Positions 56,336-64,000 of a stretch of DNA of 64,000 bases are shown here, piece by piece (within the stretch, counting starts at the first letter, position 1; the number at the start of each line of letters is the position of its first letter). Source of the stretch: Gadus chalcogrammus (taxonomy: Eukaryota; Chordata; Actinopteri; Gadiformes; Gadidae). Position numbers and translations under genes: made by a program. The notes under the pieces were generated by a model, which was not told where the DNA came from, searched no databases, and saw only the letters and a list, made by a program, of their open reading frames with translations. Location of the stretch: contig NC_079426.1 in assembly GCF_026213295.1 (NCBI RefSeq), forward strand, positions 1,329,159 through 1,393,158, given 5' to 3'.

Positions 56336-56573
56336 AAGCTCTGAGCAGATGAAGAAGTTCCAGATCGGCAGAACCAGAACAGTGGATTGGTTCTGGTGGT
56401 GGACCATGCGGAGGTACGGTCGCTGTTCCTAACGTATTCTCATATCACTGTGATTATAACGGGTCACCCTCAGTATTCATTCACGTTTTGTGCTGCCTTT
56501 CTAGTACAAGAAGTACGGCAGGAAGACTGTGACAGCGAGGATGCTTGCGGTGGTGAACCACGTGGACAAGGTA
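56336..56573 (+). other. Candidate exon pair, copy 2
   Basis: Same splice sites as 30763-30996. An extra AAG codon is present in the first exon, and YKKYGRKTVTARMLAVVNH is read in the second. Conservation of frame in both copies is the only support. Confidence 0.35.
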
Positions 56574-57159
56574 CCAGCTGGGGGCAGCAGGGCCCTCCGG
56601 CCCAGACTGTATGAGGGGCTTTCTACTGCTCACTGTTTAGTTGTTGACAGTTATTAATCCACAGCGTTTTACAGTGAATTCAGAAACGGTTTTATGGAAT
56701 GACGAGGGTGGGGGTGGAGGGTGGGGGTGTGGGCCTGAGCAGCTTGAGGCCCCGGGACCATGCGCCCTGTTTACAGTGGATGGATCTTAATGGCGAGGCG
56801 CACACAGCCTTTGGCCGTGTTCTGTAAATATTCTAGAACGCTCCGGGTTCTCCGGCGGGAGTCCTGGAGCTCTTTATCTAAGTAATATCATACTATACAT
56901 AGTTATCTATTTCATATCATATCACTAATTATCCAAAAGCTTGCACTTTAATTTATGCAAGATGTTACAATTCTTCTCAATAGTAGGATATTAATATTAG
57001 CGGCAAAACGCTTCGCATATTTGGAATAAAGGCGGTTTACATTCTGCCTGCTTGTGTCATTATTTAAAAAAATATGCAGCGCTTAGCCTTTCATGTTGGA
57101 CACAAATAGCCTCAAAACATTTAGATTTCAAGCCTCAGGTTTTGCAAAGGTGTTTAACG

Positions 57160-57418
57160 GGGGCCTCAGAGGTCAGGTGGGGGTCCACTCTGACACCGAG
57201 GTGGGGGCCTCAGAGGTCAGGTGGGGGTCCGTTCTGACACCGAGGTGGGGGCCTGAGGAGGAGGGGTGGATGTCGGGGCCTCAGAGGTCAGGTGGGGGTC
57301 CGCTCTGACCCCGAGGAGGGGGTCTGAGGAGGAGGGGTGGATGTCGGGGCCTCAGAGGTCAGGTGGGGGTCCACTCTGACACCGAGGTGGGGGCCTGAGG
57401 AGGAGGGGTGGATGTCGT
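57160..57418. repeat. G-rich 44-bp minisatellite, short copy
   Basis: Same unit as 32490-33105 with about half the length. Confidence 0.9.
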
Positions 57419-57640
57419 GGCTGCAGAAGGTGGTGCTGGTGACGGTGGGTGACCGGGTCGGGCGTGGAGGGCCAACAAGGATGGCTTCCGTCTTGGAGCT
57501 ATTGAGTAGCAGGAAGTGAGCCGTCCTCCAGGCCTTTGTCTCCTCCAGGCCGGCGCAGAGTGTGGATAGGGCTGCAGAGGGGGGGGGCTTTGTTTTGATG
57601 TAGAGTTGGGTAGCAGTCGAAAGACATTCAATGCCGACGT
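57418..57640 (-). mobile_element. LINE reverse transcriptase fragment, copy 2
   Basis: As at 33105, but the bases coding the YADD box are deleted (GTTGGG joins TAGCAGTCG near 57610). Confidence 0.65.
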
Positions 57641-57791
57641 GCGCGTCCGATTCATGGAGACGGGGCGGTAGTTGGCAGGTGCTGCGGGGTCAGAGCTGGC
57701 AGGTATTTACTGAACAGAATCCCTTTACGTCAGAAGAGAACAACTAGCTCCGCTAACGTCAGTGCTAGGGGCTTCTTTTGTTGCTCGACAG

Positions 57792-57897
57792 CAAACCCAA
57801 GGCCTTGGAGCGCGACGTCACAGAGATGGACCCTGCACTCCGGTTAATGCTGCAGGAGAAGGAGAGGGCTGTGAGGACGCTGCAGGAGACTGTGGAG
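57792..57897 (+). pseudogene. Coiled-coil exon Y, copy 5
   Basis: Complete exon Y after GCTCGACAG. Exon X is lost, as in copy 3. Confidence 0.55.
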
Positions 57898-57913
57898 GTA
57901 TACTCACAGGCAT

Positions 57914-58019
<106 letters not shown>

Positions 58020-58098
58020 TCCGACTCAAACACACATCTGGCACGGAGGCCCCACTACTTCCTGTCTGGGATCGGAAGTACGCCCGATCAAAAGTACT

Positions 58099-58110
58099 GA
58101 AAGTGAAAGT
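58099..58110 (+). promoter_or_regulatory. Canonical IRF-E/ISRE match GAAAGTGAAAGT
   Basis: Intact copy in the TRIM9 module. Confidence 0.45.
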
Positions 58111-58129
58111 ATGTGATCTACTACTCACA

Positions 58130-59300
58130 CATGCTCCTCCTCATCTCCACCTTCTCTGTCCTCTCATTGGTCGATCATCCGCTCCCAACAGCTTCTTCTA
58201 CTAAAAGTAAACTCTAAAGATTCATGTTCTAAACATGCCAACAGAGAGTTTACAAGGCATTTTCCAATAACGAGAAATCCATAAAGGTTTCGCGTTTCTT
58301 GGATTATGGAGATTGTGTTTTAAATTGATTGGATTTATTAGTGAACCATGTTCCTCAAGCCTTGTAAGATCAAAGGGACACATCAAAGGTGTTGTTCGTC
58401 CATAACATGCAAGGTGTGCAGCTCCCCCAGTGGGAGTTCAGTTGTACTACATCTATTTTAGATTCACCGATCTAAATGGGGTGACCTTTGACATTGTCGT
58501 AAATCACTGAATGAATGATGTACGACAATAATGAACACAATCCTAGATGAGCTAGAGAGGAGAGCAGAGATAATAGAGGAGGAGAAAAGAGAGGGGATGA
58601 GAGGAGAGGATTGAGAGGAGAGGAGAGGATGGAGAGGAGAGGAGAGGAGAGGATTGAGAGGAGAGCTGACAAGAAAAGTCACAGTACTCACACACATGGG
58701 GAGTATCTTTACATGTAGTCACTGTGACCTTTGTGTAAGTGTGTAACACAGGGTGGGTTGTTGTATATTGGAGATTAATTTAATGGTTCATCAACAACAA
58801 ACTTTTAGATTTCTTCAATGATTTAAAACGTTCCATCAATCTCAGATCATCAAAATTAAGGGTTTAGAAATAAACAATTTTATTTGTTGTATCACACTTA
58901 CAGAAACAGTATTTTACAGAAACAGTATTAATACTGAACACTATTTGCCTGGAATGTATCTATTCCCCTGAAATGATCCATTACAATGATAATGTAGGCC
59001 TACGCATTACAATATTTGCATTTTATTTTTATTAAAATCACTGCAAAAAATATTATATCTTTAAACGTGTAAAAGAAATAAAGGAAAACAGACACATAAA
59101 TGGAGTGTAATATAACCCTTTATAAAGGGTTATATTACACAACTACAGGGTTAATTCTTAAATATATTCTCCTCGTTAAATGACAGCAGTATGACATTAA
59201 TGCAGATCTCTCAGATCTCACATAGTAGAGATTCTAATTCTATTCTAATTCAGGAAACAACATTTGTTGTTTTGGTCGTTTGATTATTTTATTATCAAAC
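58130..59300. other. TRIM9 3' flank
   Basis: GA tract 58552-58668, AT-rich spacer, and a perfect hairpin 59105-59140. No gene. Confidence 0.55.
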
Positions 59301-59307
59301 AAAGGTC

Positions 59308-60933
59308 CTAGTCTGTTTGATTGACAGGTGAGATGATCAGGGGGGCAGAGTTTCTACCTTCTTCTTGATACCATGGATCGAGGATTGGATAGAGAGGCTC
59401 AGTGAAGGTGCAGCCAGTAGCAGAGTAGATATGAACCCTGGCTTCCACATCATAGAAGGAGACCAGACCCTCATCATAATCAACAAACACCCCCACCTTC
59501 TGGAGCTCAGCTCTCAGGGGGAGACGGACAGAAGGGTCATCACTAAATACCAACCCATCATTGTCGTAGGAAAGAGTCCAGTAACCTGTCTCAGGGGTCG
59601 TCTCTGTCTCACCTTTTCTGTCGATGGACTCTCTGGCCACTCCTAACCACCATGCAGTCTTGTCTTTAACCTGGACCTCAAAGTAAAATCTCCCTGAGGA
59701 GAAGCTCTGCCTCGTGAGAACAGATGTATAGTATGTAAATCTCTTATGGTTGTCTGGGAGTTCCTTCTCTTCACCTCCATCATGTACTTGTTTCCCATCC
59801 TCAGACAGGATGAGCCAGACACTAGCTGTATCAGGATCCAGAGTCACATCTACTTCATACTTCTGGACCCTCTTCAGTTCAGCATCATCAGGCAGCTTCT
59901 TCATCTCCATGTTCAGTGTCTCCTCCAGCTGATCCAGGGATCTCCTCAAGGTCCCTTCGTATGACGGAGGACGGACCTCCACCGTGGTCCAGTCCCTGGT
60001 GGGTGGAGGATCCTTCAGGGATCTGAAGGTCTGGAGGAAGTGGAGGTGGTCTTCAGTGTGTGAGAGCCGCTTTACCTCTGAGCTTCTATTGGTCAGATCT
60101 TCTATTTCCTGCTCCAGCTCTTTGATGAGGTCTTCAGCTCGTTTCACTGTGGATTTCAGTTTCTTTTTAACCGTTTTTTTGTATTCATCCCGGCCCTTTC
60201 TAACACAGCCTATCAGAGCAGTGAAGACCTGCCCACCATGGGCTATCTCTCTGTCTGCGTCTTTGTTGCTCAGTTCCACTGTGTCTTTGATCTCCTTAAT
60301 CTTTTGTTTTCTCTCCTGGATCATCTGCGGAACTTCAGCCTCTATCTTCCCCAGCTGGGCCGTCTTCACTTCATATTCCTCCTTTAGAGGTACAACAGGA
60401 TGGGACTTGTGGTCTGTCACTGTGCACAACAGACACACACACACCTGTTCAGTCTGGCAGAAGAGCTCCAGAAGTCGTTCGTGTTTCTTACACATCAAGT
60501 CTTCCAGACGGTCCATAGGCTCGACCAGCAGATGTTTCTGCAGGCGAGCGACTACCTGATGTGGCTCCAGGTGGGTTTGGCAGTAAGAGGTAAAACACAT
60601 TAGGCAGGACTTCACGGCCTTCTGCTGGGTCCCAGTACAGACGTCACAGGGAACTTCTGCTGGTTCAACACAAGGCTGCTCTTTTACTCGTACGGTTGTT
60701 CTAATCTGAGCAGCCAGCTCTGATAAGAAGGTATTGACCTGAAGATCAGGTCTTGTGTTGAAAAGCTTGTTGCAAACAGGACATTTGTACTGGACTTGTT
60801 CATCCCAGAACTTTGTAATACAGGTTCTGCAGAAGTTGTGTCCACATGCGGTGGAAACTGGACTGTTGAACACATCCAGACAGATGGAACATGAAAAGTT
60901 TTCTTCAGACCACGAAGTGTTAGCACAGGCCAT
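59308..60933 (-). CDS. TRIM9 of the array: bloodthirsty-type TRIM E3 ligase
   Basis: 541 residues, complete RING (VSTAC type) and B-boxes. The coiled coil has a cluster found in no other copy (CVRKGRDEYKKTVKKKLKS, against CVEKGRDEFNQTVKEKLKS). The PRY site is the most altered of the set (TASVWLIL, so W373). Other SPRY sites: A427, ETTPE, S455, DPSVRLP, DPWYQEEG. L135 replaces R in KHRLVEP. The start and 5'UTR intron are conserved. Confidence 0.93.
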   Translation of the reverse strand: MACANTSWSEENFSCSICLDVFNSPVSTACGHNFCRTCITKFWDEQVQYKCPVCNKLFNTRPDLQVNTFLSELAAQIRTTVRVKEQPCVEPAEVPCDVCTGTQQKAVKSCLMCFTSYCQTHLEPHQVVARLQKHLLVEPMDRLEDLMCKKHERLLELFCQTEQVCVCLLCTVTDHKSHPVVPLKEEYEVKTAQLGKIEAEVPQMIQERKQKIKEIKDTVELSNKDADREIAHGGQVFTALIGCVRKGRDEYKKTVKKKLKSTVKRAEDLIKELEQEIEDLTNRSSEVKRLSHTEDHLHFLQTFRSLKDPPPTRDWTTVEVRPPSYEGTLRRSLDQLEETLNMEMKKLPDDAELKRVQKYEVDVTLDPDTASVWLILSEDGKQVHDGGEEKELPDNHKRFTYYTSVLTRQSFSSGRFYFEVQVKDKTAWWLGVARESIDRKGETETTPETGYWTLSYDNDGLVFSDDPSVRLPLRAELQKVGVFVDYDEGLVSFYDVEARVHIYSATGCTFTEPLYPILDPWYQEEGRNSAPLIISPVNQTD

Positions 60934-61038
60934 TCCTAGACACAGACGACAAGGTTTATGTATTGAGCAATACAGATTTCTAATTCGATAACGGGAAGAG
61001 ATGTTTTAACTTTCGCAAAGTTGTGCTGTTTTACTTAC

Positions 61039-61230
61039 TTGTTCTTATTGTCAGACTTTTTGTCCCAAAATGCGATTTATTTTCTCCTGAACGGGAGAAC
61101 AGCTTCGAGGTGGGTTGCTTTGGTTTCGTTTCCTCAATATGACGTCCTCTCCTCCCCTAACACATGGCTCCTCCCTTAACCCTTGGCTCCGCCCCCACGA
61201 ACACACTCAGACTTTGGTGTATTCATGCAC
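61039..61230 (-). promoter_or_regulatory. TRIM9 promoter region
   Basis: Donor ACAA|GTAAGT at 61039/61038, GTTTCGTTTCC at 61123-61133, TGACGTCC and GC box. Confidence 0.55.
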
Positions 61231-61739
61231 TGTGTAGGCTACATAAATGCGTTGATGTTTTCTCTTCTTTGCGGCATTCAAATATGTTCAACCTTAAAAA
61301 GATTGGACACAGAGAGCCCGGGAAAAAAATAAACTTTGATTCAGTGGTGAGTTGTGTTGTGACTAACTGAGTAAGAGCTGTAAGAATACATTTGACTTGA
61401 TTTTGACTGTTCCTGGTATTTTCTCCACAGTCTTAATATAAAAACAACCCTCTCCATGTGTGCCCATATAACCTGTGCTATTATGGTTATTTCATATTAA
61501 GTTAACGCTGGGTAGTGGTGGTGCTAGTGATATAAGGCTTCTCTCCCAGATTCTAACCTCCTAAAACCTCTAAGTCATGTGACTCGGGGTAGGGCAGACG
61601 AACCTGACCGACGAGTTCACCTTCAGTCAGCCAAATAAACACTTGCAGCCATGCAGCAGATAATTCCACTGAATTAAAAATAGCTTTACCTAGAAAATTC
61701 ACAAATAATAGGATGGAAGACTTAATGTATTGTTAATAA

Positions 61740-62160
61740 AAGTATGGTGGGGATCGCGAGGAGCAGCAACATGTGAGGACTGTGACGCAAATAAGCACAT
61801 AAGCTGCAATATCTGCACATAGCCACAAGGGAGCAGCACCAAACATATAAGCTGTAATTACTGCTCATGGACACAAGATGGCAGCATCATCAAACATATG
61901 AGTAGGCTGGAGGCGGGCTCTCAAAACCATAGCCAATCAGAGGACGTAGTGCGTCATATAGGCCACGCCTACTCCATACAGAGCAGAACCCAGAAGAGGA
62001 TAGAGATACTAGAGGCAGGTTAACCTCGGATGCTCCGCTAAGCGTCGCTCCGCGTGTGTATACAATTCCCCTCCTATTGTTTCATGTTTACCACACCGAA
62101 ACCAGGCCAAATGAAGAGTGCTAAAAGCGATCCTGACTGGAGTACCTTTTCTGAATAACG
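61740..62160. promoter_or_regulatory. Repeated CCAAT/CRE/TATA-like block, copy 4
   Basis: AGCCAATCAGAGGACG, TGCGTCATATAGG and GTGTATACAATTCCCC. It ends abruptly near 62160, where the minisatellite-side sequence resumes. Confidence 0.3.
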
Positions 62161-62295
62161 AAAAAAATAAAAATCCAAACTCAACTTATTCTTCTGTAAA
62201 TGTGGCCTTTTATGATTTGTTGCGGCTGTGGACAGACGGCCAGCCCTCATATGTAAACCCTCCTTGTGTTTGACATTTGTATGCAAACTGCCAGG

Positions 62296-62610
62296 ACGGG
62301 GTGGGGTTAGACAGTGCTTAATGATAAATGTGGTAATGGAACAGGTAGGGGTTAGACAGTGTTGGAGGATATATGTAGGTTAGAGTCTAACCCCTCCCTG
62401 TTCTATTACTACATATATCCTTAAACACTGTCTAACCCCTCCCTGTTCCATTACCACATATATCCTTAAACACTGTCTAACCGTTAGACAGTGTTTAAGG
62501 ATATATGTGGTAATGGAAGAGGGTGCAGGGTTAGACAGTGTTTAAGGATATATGTGGTAATGGATCAGGGAGGGGTTAGACAGTGTTGGAGGATATGGTA
62601 ATGGAACAGA
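62296..62610. repeat. Rearranged 45-bp minisatellite with inverted units
   Basis: A few direct units, then about two units in reverse orientation (62390-62482, CTAACCCCTCCCTGTTC...), then direct units again. The inverted units face TAACCGTTAGACAG at 62478-62491. Confidence 0.9.
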
Positions 62611-62779
62611 AAAAGTCCGTACATTATTTCTTGGGTGAGATTGATATGCATTTCTGAAAGTAACCCGCCTACAGTTACCAAACGAGCGAGTCAGTTTCGG
62701 CACAGTTGAATATTACCTCCCGGCTCCACTCCCCCACTCCCCTCCAATCAGAGCATAGCTAAGATTTTGTGGACCAGCG

Positions 62780-63290
62780 GACGAGCAGCTGAGCAGCTTG
62801 AGGCCACGGGACCATGGACCATGCTCGCTCGTGTTTACAGTGGATGCATCGCAATGCCGAGGCGCACAAAGCTTTTGGCCGTGTTCTGTAAATATTCACT
62901 CCGGGTGCTCCGGCGGGAGTCCTGGAGCTCTATATCTAAATAATATCATATTATACATAGATATATATTATATCATATCATAGCGCTGAAAATAGCGCTG
63001 AAAATCAATCCATGATTTTTATAGCAGAAGTGCAGTCAGGATTTCCATTGCAATTTACTTTACGTGGCTACTAATTATCCAAAAGCTTGTACTTTAATTT
63101 ATGCAAGATGTTAAAATATGGTTTACTTGCCAAAGTAGGATATTATATAGGCGGCAAAACGCTTAGCAATTTGGAGGGGGTTTACATTCTGCCTATAGTG
63201 TCATTATTCTTCAAATTGTGCAGCGCTTTGCCTTTCATGTTGGACATAAATAGCCTGAAACATTTAGATTTCAAGCCTTAACATAGCCTA
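62780..63290. other. Third, degraded copy of the 31.6-32.5/56.7-57.1 kb segment
   Basis: Shares GAGCAGCTTGAGGCC, CTCCGGCGGGAGTCCTGGAG, AGCGCTGAAAATCAATCCATG and TAGATTTCAAGCC with those regions. The GGT tract is absent and AATAGCGCTGAA is repeated instead. No gene. Confidence 0.55.
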
Positions 63291-63294
63291 TCCC

Positions 63295-64000
63295 GTCCAC
63301 CTGGAGAGAGCAACAATAATGGGGAACCACTTTACAAGGAGTCGCCTGGTTTGCACAAACTAGTGGAATATTGACTCAAGTGGTGGCCTAGTAAGACTAC
63401 TGACGAGCCTAAACATTGGAGACATTGCCATACAAAAAATGTGACAAGGAAAAAAAATAACAGACTAGTGTGTACGTGTGTGAAAGATTTAGGGATTTGT
63501 TGACGTTTGTCGTTACGATTGTCCTTGGGTGATTTGGTTACAGTAATATTACGATGCAAGTGAGATCATGATTTACGTTATTTTTTTGAATGATTCTTTT
63601 GTGCAATTTCCTAAATGTAAACATTGTCTCCTTTTTTTAAAGGTTTATATGGAAAATGTTTTCATTCAGTTGGACAATGTTGTCAAATGTAAAGTAAAAC
63701 CTAGGCTATTTTAATAACACTTTTGACACGATTTTTCTCTTCCTTCTGAAAACTGAACATACCTATAGCTGCCAGAAGGGGGCGCGCTTACACTTCTGTG
63801 CCTCCCCATTTTTGTCGATGTAGGGTTGAGAAAACAACGTTGTAATTAATCAGTTAACAAATAATGCGCGTGTAGTAAGAAAGGCTTGACCAACCGATAG
63901 GCAAAATTCAAATAGACACTATAATGGTCCCAATTTGACAATTTTTAAAACAAAGCTGAATTTTCGGGGGGTTGGCCGTGGGAGGGGGGGGGGGGGGGAT
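63295..64000. other. Unique AT-rich sequence at the right edge
   Basis: No shared module sequence, frame or repeat is recognised. It ends in a G-run at 63985-63998. Confidence 0.5.

Overview
The window looks like nuclear DNA of a teleost fish. It holds vertebrate-type RING/B-box/coiled-coil/PRY-SPRY (TRIM) genes, split fragments of a PIM-type kinase, non-LTR and LTR retroelement remains, tRNA-derived SINEs and very dense microsatellites (CA, CT, GGT). The abundance of long dinucleotide runs and of expanded teleost TRIM genes would suit a gadid (cod-like) genome, but the species cannot be fixed from the sequence alone.

The core is a tandem array of nine TRIM genes, all on the minus strand, at 5395-7020, 12910-14535, 20660-22285, 26177-27802, 35096-36718, 40733-42139, 45387-47000, 51272-52889 and 59308-60933. 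Each coding region is one uninterrupted frame of about 540 codons. I place them with the teleost bloodthirsty-related (btr) TRIMs by resemblance. Seven appear intact. TRIM6 has an in-frame deletion that removes B-box 2, and TRIM8 carries an 8-base deletion that frameshifts the end of its SPRY domain. TRIM5 has a small C-terminal extension. Two further promoter/5'UTR blocks (7757-8580 and about 43130-43470) have lost their coding region, so the array was once larger.

Each TRIM gene sits in a repeated module. Reading along the plus strand, the module runs: a 45-bp minisatellite and/or a PIM fragment with a GC-rich block and SINE; plus-strand coiled-coil exon fragments; a CA microsatellite; a purine (GA) tract; the AT-rich TRIM 3' flank with a hairpin; the TRIM gene; then its promoter, with a conserved GTTTCGTTTCC element, a near-CRE and 19-bp CT-rich repeats. 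The modules differ by insertions (a Gypsy-like remnant, LINE fragments, a 592-bp element with 5-bp target duplications, a 282-bp element shared by modules 1 and 3), which record the order of duplication. The module left of TRIM5 (28.75-35.1 kb) and that left of TRIM9 (54.86-59.3 kb) are close copies.

Functionally the readable unit is a family of putative E3 ubiquitin ligases. The RING and coiled-coil are almost identical between copies, while changes cluster in a few SPRY segments, as expected of a diversifying recognition surface on a fixed effector chassis. The promoter motifs hint at interferon/IRF control, though the commonest one is one base short of the canonical ISRE spacing. The kinase, coiled-coil and retroelement pieces look like decayed passengers. 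The first 3 kb and the last 0.7 kb hold no gene I can support.
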